From contig JBBITF010000103.1 in the NCBI GenBank assembly GCA_037440925.1, positions 1-5,631 on the forward strand: a stretch of 5,631 nt of DNA, in the 5' to 3' direction. This stretch comes from JAABUE01 sp037440925 (GTDB lineage: Bacteria; Chloroflexota; Anaerolineae; Anaerolineales; Villigracilaceae). Of the stretch, positions 1 through 5,631 are shown piece after piece. Below the pieces are notes generated by a model that was not told the DNA's origin, searched no databases, and worked only from the letters and a program-made list of their open reading frames with translations. Numbering within the stretch: the stretch's first letter is position 1; each line of letters begins with the position of its first letter. A program made the translations under genes and the position numbers.

Positions 1-2
1 TT

Positions 3-284
3 AACGACGCCAACAAAACCCTCTTTGACGGCAAAAAAATCCTTCTTATCGCCCCATCATCAGAAGTCAGCATCAACACCTCATCTTTTTCACCTGCCTC
101 TGGCTCTTTAGCCATCATCGCCGAAACCATCAGTTTTTCCTCCTCCCTCACCCAAGCCCAAGGCATCTTCATCGCTTACAATAAAGTTAAAAAACGTCCC
201 AACGGCTGCTCAAAGCCTTCGGGACGGTCTCTTCTTGAGGCGCCTGCGCCTCGCTCACAAAGACCCAGATTGACTTTTGCGTAG
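3..284 (+). pseudogene. 3' part of an unrecognised ORF entering from the left edge, probably end-truncated
   Basis: An open frame runs from position 3 to a TAG at 282-284 with no start in the window. Codons up to about position 185 show strong three-base periodicity: C is the third base in 35 of 62 codons and G in none. This fits real coding DNA. The peptide is rich in Ser, Thr and Ile and reads as alternating short strands, for example around ILLIAPSSEV, GSLAIIAE and QGIFIA. From memory this resembles the strand-rich C-terminal parts of large cell-surface or prepilin-like hypothetical proteins, but I cannot name a family. After about codon 61 the frame runs through the terminator hairpin (189-226), and the residues become Arg/Pro-rich and unlike the preceding part. 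The natural C-terminus was therefore probably lost at a junction near 186. A competing - strand frame (172 to 1) also lacks stops, so the strand is not certain. Confidence 0.35.
189..226 (-). terminator. Factor-independent terminator behind the PIN remnant
   Basis: CGTCCC (195-200) pairs with GGGACG (221-226), and the stem continues inward to about 13 bp with two mismatches (GGCT with AGCC), leaving a short loop. Read on the - strand, the hairpin is followed directly by six T (complement of A at 189-194). That is the classic terminator layout for transcripts coming from the PIN remnant, whose stop is at 255. The + strand side has only a weak pyrimidine tract (GTCTCTTCTT). A second small hairpin, GAGGCG/CGCCTC (237-252), lies between that stop and the terminator. 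The outer arms match the hairpins at 1073-1100 and 5204-5237. Confidence 0.75.
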
Positions 285-456
285 TTCTTCCAATGCTAGC
301 TCAACGATCACCGCAGTGACAAATAAACTACTCACCCGATACAATCCCCACAACAACGCTTCCGCTTGTTCCATCGTCACCATTCCCAGACGGAATCCAC
401 GCGCCACAATCCCTAAGGAGCCAACCGGACGAATCCCCAATCGCTCCGCCGCTTGC
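255..456 (-). pseudogene. C-terminal fragment of a DUF3368 PIN-domain protein (toxin-like)
   Basis: The - strand frame ending at the TGA at 255-257 encodes about 65 residues with the pattern ARQAAERLGI, GSLGIVARGFRLGM and ELALEELRK. From memory this matches the end of DUF3368 PIN-domain proteins, whose usual layout is A.R.A..LGL..GTLGLLL.A...GLI near the C-terminus. PIN proteins of this kind are metal-dependent RNases, often the toxin of a type II toxin-antitoxin pair. The N-terminal half, with the first acidic metal ligands, is missing, and no antitoxin gene is visible. Just upstream in the same direction the sequence becomes part of an unrelated STAND/TPR protein, so this is a fragment and not a complete gene. 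The stop and the following terminator look natural. The DNA is visibly less GC-rich than the piece it is joined to. The family call is fairly sure; the exact left border (about 450-462) is not. Confidence 0.6.
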
Positions 457-1081
457 CGCGCCGCCCAGGAAGGCCAGCGTGGACGGCCGCCGCAGCCACA
501 CCTTCCAGCGCGGCGGGCGGGCTTTGTCGTCTGGGCGTTCTCCGCCAGCAGCAGGTAGGTCTGCGCCAGGCGCGGGCGGGCGTTGTGCGGGGCAAAGTCG
601 TAATATTTTTCCAGCAATTCGCGCGCTTCGAGCAGCGCGCTGCGCGCCACCAGAAGTTCCGCCAGCAAGTCGTGGCGCGCAGGCGGTTGGGGTTGACGTT
701 GAGCGCGGAGCGCAGCAGGGTCTCGGCCTGGGGCAGGTCGTTGGCGCGGTAGAAACCGTAGGCCGACCGGTACAAATTTTCGGCCAGCGGTTGGACGCGG
801 TCCACTTCCTGCGCGCGCTTGAGCGGGCGGTTGGCGGCGATCCATTGGCGCAGCAACTCCATCCGGAAGCAGTAGCCACCATGGACCGGTTCGATCAAGT
901 CCCAGTCCTGTAAGATCTGCGGCGCGTTTTGCAGTTCGCGGATCAGGATGCGCACGCCGCTCTCGCGCAGGATGGTCTCCAGGCCGCTGTCGTCCACCGA
1001 GCCGTCCGCGGCGTTCGCCAGCGCGGCGATGACCACGCGCTCGGCCGGGCCGAGTCCGTCCCACAGCCATTGCCGAAGGTT
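456..1081 (-). pseudogene. Frameshifted fragment of a STAND-like ATPase: winged-helix and TPR part
   Basis: The peptide must be read in three - strand frames. From 1081 to about 679 it runs NLRQWLWDGLGPAERVV onward through a winged-helix-like region (QDWDLIEPVHGGYCFRMELL) to a first TPR (YRSAYGFYRANDLPQAETLL). From about 679 to 535 a second frame continues the TPRs (LLAELLVARSALLEARELLE). From about 540 to 456 a third frame gives KARPPRWKVWLRRPSTLAFL. Each piece picks up where the previous one stops, so the shifts are lesions or sequencing errors in very GC-rich DNA. From memory this is the region after the P-loop domain in large Chloroflexota STAND-type NTPases. The NTPase domain (Walker motifs) is absent: in-frame coding stops at the hairpin at 1073-1100, with a TAA at 1103-1105. 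At the other end it is joined to the PIN fragment. The family assignment is from memory. The broken state is seen directly. Confidence 0.6.
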
Positions 1082-1100
1082 GCAAAATCTTCGGGACGTT
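1073..1100. repeat. Half-preserved copy of the CGTCCCGAAGG hairpin at the edge of the STAND fragment
   Basis: CCGAAG (1073-1078) pairs with CTTCGG (1089-1094) around the loop GTTGCAAAAT. The right arm continues as GGACGTT, as in the other copies. The matching outer left arm (AACGTC) is absent and is replaced by the coding sequence of the STAND fragment. The element therefore looks like a terminator-type hairpin that lost one outer arm. Whether it still ends transcription is doubtful, because neither side has a good T-run. Confidence 0.55.
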
Positions 1101-1139
1101 GCTTAGCGGAGAGAGGGGCGCAAAACTCGACCTCCTCGC

Positions 1140-1170
1140 TGGCAAGGGCGCACAGAAAATTGAGTATAAT
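1140..1170 (+). promoter_or_regulatory. Probable promoter of the cyclophilin gene
   Basis: A perfect TATAAT lies at 1165-1170, 21 bases before the ATG at 1192, so a transcript would have a leader of about 15 bases holding the ribosome binding site. The -35 side is poor: the best match is TGGCAA at 1140-1145 with a 19-base gap. The -10 call is reasonable; the -35 is uncertain. Confidence 0.5.
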
Positions 1171-1191
1171 CCGATGCCAGGAGGTGTCCTA

Positions 1192-1839
1192 ATGTCGAAA
1201 AAGAAACGCTTGCAAAGCAATACAAAGAAAACGCGCCTTACACTCTCTGGCACGCAAATGGTCGCCGGGGGCGTTTTATTGCTGGCTTTGGCGGCTATTG
1301 TGTGGATTGCCTGGCCGAAATCTGAAGCCGCCAAACGATATGATGCCCCGCCGCCGATGACGATTGACCTCACAAAAGAATACTATGCCACCGTCAAGAT
1401 GGAAAAGGGCGGGGAGTTCGTCATCCAACTTTATCCCGATAAGGCCCCCATCACGGTCAACAATTTCGTCTTCCTTGCGCGGGAAGGCTATTTCGACGGA
1501 ACGACTTTCCACCGCGTCTTGGAAGGCTTCATGGCCCAGGGCGGCGATCCGACCGGAACCGGCATGGGCGGCCCGGGCTATCAATTTCAAAACGAAGACA
1601 GCGATTTGACTTTCGATAAGGCTGGCGTAGTCGCCATGGCCAACGCCGGACGCGATACCAATGGCAGCCAATTCTTCATCACATTCGGGCCGGCGCCGCA
1701 ATTGAACGGCGGCTATACCATCTTTGGGCAGGTCGTCCAGGGTATGGAAGTCGTCAACGGCATCACCCGCCGCGATCCGCTGCAAAATCCTACCTACCCC
1801 GGCGACGCTATCCAAAGCATTACCATCAGCGAAAAGTAA
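1192..1839 (+). CDS. Membrane-anchored cyclophilin-type peptidyl-prolyl cis-trans isomerase
   Basis: This 215-residue protein catalyses cis-trans isomerisation of proline peptide bonds, probably helping exported proteins fold outside the cytoplasmic membrane. A Lys/Arg-rich N-terminus (residues 1-20) precedes one hydrophobic segment (about 22-42, VAGGVLLLALAAIVWIAW). There is no lipobox Cys, so it is likely a signal anchor with the domain outside. The cyclophilin domain covers about 65-213. Visible motifs are FHRV (106-109, with the catalytic Arg108), GFMAQGGDPTGTG (112-124), NGSQFFIT (157-164) and LNGGYTIFGQV (171-181). The cyclosporin-contact Trp of human CypA is Gln170 here, as is common in bacteria. 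The ATG at 1192 is chosen because AGGAGGTG (1179-1186) sits seven bases upstream and a TATAAT lies before it. An in-frame upstream extension to 1099 would cross the promoter. The gene stands alone: broken - strand fragments lie before it and a dead IS after it. The family call is secure; the cellular site is inferred. Confidence 0.93.
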   Translation: MSKKKRLQSNTKKTRLTLSGTQMVAGGVLLLALAAIVWIAWPKSEAAKRYDAPPPMTIDLTKEYYATVKMEKGGEFVIQLYPDKAPITVNNFVFLAREGYFDGTTFHRVLEGFMAQGGDPTGTGMGGPGYQFQNEDSDLTFDKAGVVAMANAGRDTNGSQFFITFGPAPQLNGGYTIFGQVVQGMEVVNGITRRDPLQNPTYPGDAIQSITISEK

Positions 1840-2027
1840 AGCGATGTCATTGGCAGCAACCCTGGCGGCTCAGTAATCGCGCTTTACCCAGAAAGCGTAC
1901 ATGAAAAGGCATAAGTTGGTTCTCAGGCGAATATTCTGCAAGTAGTTTTCTAACCTTCCTGGAGGAGACCGGTGATTTGAAATCTTTAATCTTTAGACTT
2001 TATCGGTAATTAGTTTGACAAGTCGCA
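1840..2027. other. Intergenic stretch without a recognisable gene
   Basis: No frame with convincing coding signs is visible between the cyclophilin stop and the end of the transposase remnant. A 6-bp hairpin, CGCTTT/AAAGCG (1880-1897), lies about 40 bases after the cyclophilin stop but has no T-run, so it is at best a weak terminator. The AT-rich part from about 1975 probably belongs to the downstream end of the insertion sequence, but I could not define an inverted repeat there. Confidence 0.4.
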
Positions 2028-3171
2028 TTAAACATTTATTCTATTTTTCTGGTGACGCAAACGAGATTTGCGCGAGCAGGTTCTGTTGATCAGATGTCTG
2101 ATGACAAGTGCAGCGGCTTGCTCTGGTTTTAGTCGCGGTAATGGCATCGCAGCGCGCAGCAATTCACGCACATTTGCAACGGAAAGTTTTGGCAAACATC
2201 CACTTCATATTCAAGGAGTAAATCGGGACTTTGCGCAAAGCGATTTGCTTTGCATCCTGACGAAACGGCAGCCATTCTTGACGGACTTGGCTGCCATACA
2301 CAACCCACACGCGCACCGCGCAAATCTGGCTTGCAGATAGCCTCGTTCATTGTGTCGTAAACGCAAAGTTTGCCACTCCAGCCGGTCTTGTTGGCGTAAT
2401 TGGCGCACTTCGTAAGAAGTTCCGTTGATTTGGGCTGTTTTGGACGGTTCGCCTTTTTGTGAGTGGATGAAGGATTTGCGGTTTGTCCAAATACACTTGG
2501 GCGTTGGCCGGGATATCAGCGTAGTATTCGATGCCGCTTTGATGCAAGTTTTGGCGGAAAGCCTGGTTTCGACCGTATAACTCATCCATCGTCACTACCA
2601 CAAACGGAATTTGACGCTCTTATACACGCTTGATCATCGCCCAGCCCAATTCAGGTTTTGTCTGAAACTTCAGTTCGGCAGGTATGCCGGTCTGTTTTCG
2701 CCGCTCAGCATGGCTTTCTTCAAACCAGGCTTCGGACAAATACAGTTCGCCATCAATCCAGGTGCAAACTTCCGGTGTCGCCAACGCTAAAAAGACACCG
2801 ACCTGGCTCATCTCTATTTTGCCTAACCGTCCATTGTGTTGACGCCCGGTTCCTACGCTGTGTTCGCCCGCTTTTTCTTCAGCACTTTCATCCAAGACCA
2901 GCGCCGCTTTTTGAAATGCAGAGTGAACTTTGATTGCATCTTAGACGGTCTCAATGACCCTTCTGCCTGACCAGGTTGAGTTACTGATAAAATGCTGTAA
3001 ATTTTGCTCTGGAACGTCAGTGTTTTGGCTCACGTTTGCCAGATTGCGGTTATTGTCCATACGCAACAGCCCGCTGATGTATTTCAGACCATATGCGCTG
3101 TCAAAGTAGTTACGCGTAATCTGCGAAATCTGCGGATTTTCCTTGTCATTGCTGGCAACTTTTGAGTGCAC
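2028..3171 (-). mobile_element. Remnant of an IS701-type insertion sequence
   Basis: The span is set by the decayed transposase reading frame, from its GTG at 3171 to the TAA at 2028-2030. No convincing terminal inverted repeats or target duplication were found. On the acs side the coding frame runs straight into a terminator hairpin, which suggests the IS end is missing there or lies very close. On the other side up to about 80 AT-rich bases (to around 1950) may be the non-coding IS tail. The element cannot move by itself, because the transposase is destroyed. Confidence 0.7.
2028..3171 (-). pseudogene. Dead IS701-family DDE transposase
   Basis: Read on the - strand, the pieces join into one transposase. 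Residues ITRNYFDSAYGLKYISG begin near 3125; LVLDESAEEKAGEHSVG is around 2900 (first catalytic Asp at 2890-2892); VTMDELYGRN is near 2590 (second Asp at 2584-2586). LEWQTLRLRHNERGYLQARF follows, and the end reads PKLSVANVRELLRAAMPLP and RTCSRKSRLRHQKN. Lesions seen are an in-frame TAA at 2941-2943 (probably a former Gln codon), an in-frame TAA at 2620-2622, a one-base loss in the A-run at about 2451-2458, and a one-base loss near 2309-2314. There is also an internal deletion at about 2239-2250, where QDAKQI is followed at once by RFAQSPDLLLEYEVDV. From memory of the family, roughly 70-85 residues are missing there, including the ERSNQDAKSE-type segment with the third catalytic acidic residue. 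The start is either GTG 3171 or lost. The IS701 assignment is from remembered family sequence and quite sure; inactivity is certain. Confidence 0.85.
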
Positions 3172-3207
3172 CCAAACCGGGTAACTTGCACCCGGTTTGG
3201 GGTTTTT
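3171..3207 (+). terminator. Strong orphan terminator between the IS remnant and acs
   Basis: CCCAAACCGGGT (3171-3182) pairs perfectly with ACCCGGTTTGGG (3190-3201) over 12 bp with a 7-base loop. A T-run follows at 3203-3207 on the + strand, so the orientation is rightward. No intact + strand gene lies close upstream; the nearest is the cyclophilin, more than 1.3 kb away. It probably ended a gene displaced or lost when the IS arrived, and today it would shield acs from upstream transcription. Confidence 0.85.
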
Positions 3208-3220
3208 AATACCAAATTTA

Positions 3221-3249
3221 TTGCAGTTAAGGATGATTTGATGTATATT
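3221..3249 (+). promoter_or_regulatory. Likely promoter of acs
   Basis: TATATT at 3244-3249 matches the -10 consensus at five of six bases. TTGCAG at 3221-3226 lies exactly 17 bases upstream as a weak -35 (only TTG matches). The position just after a terminator and 31 bases before the ATG fits a dedicated acs promoter. I saw no clear operator or CRP-like palindrome. Confidence 0.45.
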
Positions 3250-3280
3250 TGACCAAATCTATCGCCAATGGAGGATAAAC

Positions 3281-5182
3281 ATGTCCGAGTCCAATGCCAA
3301 CCTGGAAGGGGAAGTATATTACCCATCGCAGGAAGTGATTGCGCAGGCCAACGTTCCCGACTGGGATGCGCTGGCGTCTTACGCCTCAAAAGATTTGCAA
3401 GGGTTCTGGGGGGAGCGCGCTTCTGAATTGGAATGGTTCCAGAAATGGGACAAAGTGCTGGACGATTCGAACAAACCATTTTTTAAGTGGTTTGTAGGCG
3501 GCAAGGTCAACATTGTCCACAACGCCGTAGACCGTCACATGAACACCTGGCGCAAGAATAAGCTGGCGCTCATCTGGGTCAGCGAAGACGGCCAGCAAGA
3601 ACGCACGTTCTCGTATTATTCCCTCAGCCGCGAGGTCAACCGCTTTGCCAATATCATCAAAGCCATGGGCGTGGGCAAAGGCGACCGGGTCACGATCTAC
3701 CTGCCGCGCATCCCAGAAATCATCTTTGCCATGCTGGCTTGCGCCAAGATTGGCGCCGTCCACTCGGTAGTCTTTGCGGGGTTCTCGGTGGATGCATTGA
3801 AAGGCCGCATTGACGATAGCGCCTCGAAACTGCTCATTACTGCCGATGGTTCTTGGATTAACGGCAAGATTTTTGAACTCAAGCGCACGGCAGATGAAGC
3901 CATCAAGTCTTGCCCGTCGGTGGAGAACGTGATCGTGATCAAGCGCACCGGTCACGAGGTGCCGATGGAGGCAAGCCGAGATCACTGGTATCACGACTTG
4001 TGCGCGTTGCCGATTGCCAACGGTAAATGCCCCACCGAACAACTTGATGCAGAAGACCCGCTCTACATCCTTTATACGTCTGGTTCAACTGGCAAGCCCA
4101 AGGCCATCTTGCACACGCACGGCGGTTATATGGTGGGTATTTACACCACCCTGAAATATGTCTTTGACCTGAAAGATGGTGACCGCTGGTGGTGCGCCGC
4201 TGACCCTGGCTGGGTGACCGGACATTCTTATATCGTCTATGGCCCGCTCCTCTTGGGCGCGACCTCGTTCATGTTCGAAGGTGGCCCGGTCTACCCGTAC
4301 CCGAACCGCTGGTGGCAATTGATCGAACGCTACGGGATCACCGTTTTTTATACCGCGCCGACCGCCATCCGCGGATTGATGCGCTTTGGAGAGGCCTGGC
4401 CAAACAGGCACGATCTTTCTTCCCTGCGTTTGCTCGGCTCCGTTGGCGAGCCGATCAACCCCGAGGCCTGGCGCTGGTACTACCGCGTCATTGGCAAGGA
4501 AAGATGCCCCATCATGGATACCTGGTGGCAGACCGAGACCGGCATGTTCATGATTACGCCCACACCGGTTGTGCCGCTCAAGCCTGGCTCCGGCACACGT
4601 CCCTTCTTTGGGCAAGAAGCGGAAGTTCTGGACGAGCACGGCAATCCTGTGCCAGATGGGGAAGAAGGCTACCTGGTGTTGAAGAATCCTTGGCCGGCCA
4701 TGCTGCGCACGGTGTATGGCGACGACGAACGCTATGTCAAGCAATATTGGAGCAAATACCCTGGAAAATATATGACTGGGGACTCGGCCAAGCGCGACAA
4801 GGACGGCTATTTCTGGATTATCGGCCGCGTAGATGACGTCATCAAAGTCAGCGGGCATCGCTTAGGCACTGCTGAGATCGAATCGGCGCTGGTCAGTCAT
4901 CCGGCGGTGGCCGAGGCGGCCGCCATTGGCCTGGCGCACGAGGTCAAGGGTCAGGCAATCCATTGTTTCGTGTTCCTGCGCGCTGGATTCAAAGGCAGCC
5001 CAGAACTAGCCGAGGAATTGAAACAGCATGTCGCTACGCACATGAGCCCCATTGCCAAGCCTGAAGACATCCAATTTGTGGATAAACTGCCCAAGACGCG
5101 CTCCGGCAAGATTATGCGCCGCGTCTTGAAAGCCCGCGCACAGGGCTTGCCCGAAGGCGATATTTCGACCTTAGAAGAATAA
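3281..5182 (+). CDS. acs: Acetyl-CoA synthetase, AMP-forming
   Basis: This enzyme activates acetate in two steps, acetate plus ATP to acetyl-AMP and then CoA to acetyl-CoA, feeding central carbon metabolism in the cytoplasm. At 633 residues it is close to the usual 630-660. Parts in order are an N-terminal ACAS_N-type segment (about 35-95), the large AMP-binding domain (about 95-515) and the mobile C-terminal domain (about 518-615). Visible motifs are YTSGSTGKPK (265-274, phosphate loop), SVGEPIN (starting near 387), WWQTETG (415-421; Trp415 should close the acetate pocket, as in Salmonella Trp414), TGD with Asp501 (ribose), GRVDD with hinge Asp518, KVSGHRLG (522-529) and KTRSGKIMRR with catalytic Lys610. 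That lysine is the usual site of regulatory acetylation; no acetyltransferase gene is in the window. GGAGGA (3270-3275) before the ATG at 3281 supports the start. The gene is monocistronic, between two terminators. All key residues are present, so a propionyl-CoA synthetase is less likely. Confidence 0.96.
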   Translation: MSESNANLEGEVYYPSQEVIAQANVPDWDALASYASKDLQGFWGERASELEWFQKWDKVLDDSNKPFFKWFVGGKVNIVHNAVDRHMNTWRKNKLALIWVSEDGQQERTFSYYSLSREVNRFANIIKAMGVGKGDRVTIYLPRIPEIIFAMLACAKIGAVHSVVFAGFSVDALKGRIDDSASKLLITADGSWINGKIFELKRTADEAIKSCPSVENVIVIKRTGHEVPMEASRDHWYHDLCALPIANGKCPTEQLDAEDPLYILYTSGSTGKPKAILHTHGGYMVGIYTTLKYVFDLKDGDRWWCAADPGWVTGHSYIVYGPLLLGATSFMFEGGPVYPYPNRWWQLIERYGITVFYTAPTAIRGLMRFGEAWPNRHDLSSLRLLGSVGEPINPEAWRWYYRVIGKERCPIMDTWWQTETGMFMITPTPVVPLKPGSGTRPFFGQEAEVLDEHGNPVPDGEEGYLVLKNPWPAMLRTVYGDDERYVKQYWSKYPGKYMTGDSAKRDKDGYFWIIGRVDDVIKVSGHRLGTAEIESALVSHPAVAEAAAIGLAHEVKGQAIHCFVFLRAGFKGSPELAEELKQHVATHMSPIAKPEDIQFVDKLPKTRSGKIMRRVLKARAQGLPEGDISTLEE

Positions 5183-5203
5183 GAAACCAGGCAGCACAAA
5201 AAG

Positions 5204-5237
5204 CGTCCCGAAGGTAGTTTGCGCCTTCGGGACGTTT
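5204..5237 (+). terminator. Terminator of acs (CGTCCCGAAGG hairpin family)
   Basis: CGTCCCGAAGG (5204-5214) pairs perfectly with CCTTCGGGACG (5224-5234) over 11 bp with a 9-base loop, starting 22 bases after the acs stop. Three T follow and five A precede, so termination may work in both directions, though the T-run is short. This is the most complete of three copies of the same hairpin in the window; the others are at 189-226 and 1073-1100. Confidence 0.8.
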
Positions 5238-5343
5238 GGCATTGGTAGGGGGAACTGGAAGAGGTTCATGATTTTGGGAAAGCCCGCATGGATGCTTGGC
5301 TGGGCCGGCTTGTTCTCGCAAAAGCCTGGAAAAGTAGAAAAAA

Positions 5344-5399
5344 CGTTTACCAGACGTTAACATTTTCTTCCTCTGTCCTTAAAATTGGGTTGATATGAT
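5344..5399 (+). promoter_or_regulatory. Putative tandem Pho-box array and -10 element of pstS
   Basis: Seven-base units recur every 11 bases: CGTTTAC (5344), CGTTAAC (5355), TCTTCCT (5366), CCTTAAA (5377) and GGTTGAT (5388), all with TT at their third and fourth bases. Seven bases plus a four-base spacer is the layout known for PhoB boxes, and TTAACA-like units are known for Bacillus PhoP. The unit at 5377-5383 ends ten bases before a -10-like TATGAT (5394-5399), where PhoB-type activators replace a poor -35. The first two units are close copies and the others are weaker. Control by a phosphate-responsive two-component regulator is inferred and fits the downstream gene; no regulator gene is in the window. 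Confidence 0.5.
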
Positions 5400-5429
5400 T
5401 GGGGCATCAAAACAAAGGAGAAATCACAC

Positions 5430-5631
5430 ATGACCAAAACCTTTCGTTCGTTCCTGTTCGTGTTTGTTGTCTCAAGTATGATTCTTGCCGCGTGCGGAAC
5501 TTCCGCAACGCCCACGCCCGAAACCGTGACCGTCATCCAGACGCAAATCGTCGAAGTCGAAAAGACCGGTCCCGTCGAAGGCACCATCCTCGTGGACGGC
5601 TCCAGCACCGTCGCGCCGATCACGGCTGCGG
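5430..5631 (+). CDS. pstS: Phosphate ABC transporter substrate-binding lipoprotein, 5' part
   Basis: The first 67 codons are present and the gene continues past the window edge. PstS binds phosphate outside the membrane and delivers it to the PstCAB transporter. The start is well supported by AAAGGAG (5414-5420), nine bases before the ATG. Residues 1-21 form a lipoprotein signal peptide (Lys3 and Arg6, then the hydrophobic LFVFVVSSMILAA) with the lipobox LAAC and lipidated Cys22. A Thr/Pro/Val-rich linker (about 24-50) follows. The mature domain then opens with ILVDGSSTVAPIT (53-65), the typical PstS start, whose Ser/Thr residues belong to the phosphate-binding loop. The Pho-box-like promoter agrees with this role. 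Downstream pstC, pstA, pstB or phoU would be expected but cannot be seen. Only the beginning is visible, so a PstS-like protein with another job cannot be fully excluded. Confidence 0.88.
   Translation, partial: MTKTFRSFLFVFVVSSMILAACGTSATPTPETVTVIQTQIVEVEKTGPVEGTILVDGSSTVAPITAA

Noticed and set aside
1..172. - strand frame starting at 172 and leaving the window
   Set aside because: It has no clear ribosome binding site and its peptide is not recognisable. The + frame gives a more protein-like pattern, though the matter is not settled.
1099..1191. In-frame N-terminal extension of the cyclophilin to an ATG at 1099
   Set aside because: It would run through the TATAAT and the AGGAGGTG, and it overlaps the hairpin repeat. 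The ATG at 1192 has an ideal ribosome binding site followed by a typical signal anchor.
255..1373. 372-codon open frame on the - strand spanning the whole left region
   Set aside because: Only its last part (PIN) and a middle TPR stretch are meaningful. The rest is Arg/Pro/Gly-rich out-of-frame sequence, and its start overlaps the cyclophilin coding region antisense.
1880..1897. Hairpin CGCTTT/AAAGCG after the cyclophilin gene as its terminator
   Set aside because: The stem is only 6 bp and no T-run follows on either strand.
1937..3190. Inverted 7-mers TGCAAGT (1937-1943) and ACTTGCA (3184-3190) as possible IS terminal repeats
   Set aside because: Seven bases are expected by chance between two 100-base flanks. 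The right copy sits in the loop of the terminator, and neighbouring bases do not extend the match.
3386..4858. Long - strand frames (3386-4042, 4085-4858) and a + strand frame (4312-4836) inside acs
   Set aside because: They are shadows of the acs codon pattern; acs itself has all family motifs across the same bases.
5357..5623. 88-codon - strand frame over the pstS start
   Set aside because: It is antisense to a clear lipoprotein start and to its promoter, and has no recognisable motif.
1..5631. CRISPR array, tRNA or rRNA genes
   Set aside because: No regularly spaced repeats with unique spacers, no cloverleaf and no rRNA-like sequence were seen.

Overview
The window most likely comes from a Chloroflexota bacterium of the Anaerolineae type. 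This is inferred from remembered family resemblance (a STAND-like ATPase with winged-helix and TPR parts, a DUF3368 PIN protein, an IS701-type transposase, a lipoprotein PstS) and from the recurrent CGTCCCGAAGG hairpin. No marker gene here proves it. Three genes look intact or intact up to the window edge, all on the + strand: a membrane-anchored cyclophilin (1192-1839), an AMP-forming acetyl-CoA synthetase (3281-5182), and the start of the phosphate-binding lipoprotein gene pstS (5430 to the end).

Left part, 1-1190: a patchwork of broken pieces. A + strand reading frame enters from the left edge (3-284) and seems to lose its natural end near position 186. A factor-independent terminator (189-226) faces the - strand. 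Upstream of it on the - strand lies the C-terminal end of a DUF3368 PIN-domain protein (255-456), joined directly to a frameshifted fragment of a STAND-like winged-helix/TPR protein (456-1081). That fragment ends inside a half-preserved copy of the same hairpin (1073-1100). The cyclophilin promoter and gene follow.

Middle part, 1840-3207: 188 bases without a recognisable gene (1840-2027), then a dead IS701-type transposase on the - strand (2028-3171) with two in-frame stops, two frameshifts and an internal deletion that removes the third catalytic residue. A perfect 12-bp-stem terminator (3171-3207), pointing toward acs, abuts its 5' end.

Right part, 3208-5631: acs has its own promoter and ribosome binding site and ends at a terminator of the shared hairpin family (5204-5237). 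I see nothing in 5238-5343. A run of 11-bp spaced TT-centred repeats resembling a PhoB/PhoP box array (5344-5394) then leads into a -10 element and pstS, whose downstream genes lie outside the window.

The intact genes do not form one operon: each has its own start signals, and terminators or dead DNA separate them. They serve general functions: extracytoplasmic protein folding, acetate activation and phosphate uptake. I did not find a new multi-gene system. The items most worth a second look are the mosaic of gene fragments bounded by hairpins on the left and the putative tandem Pho boxes before pstS.
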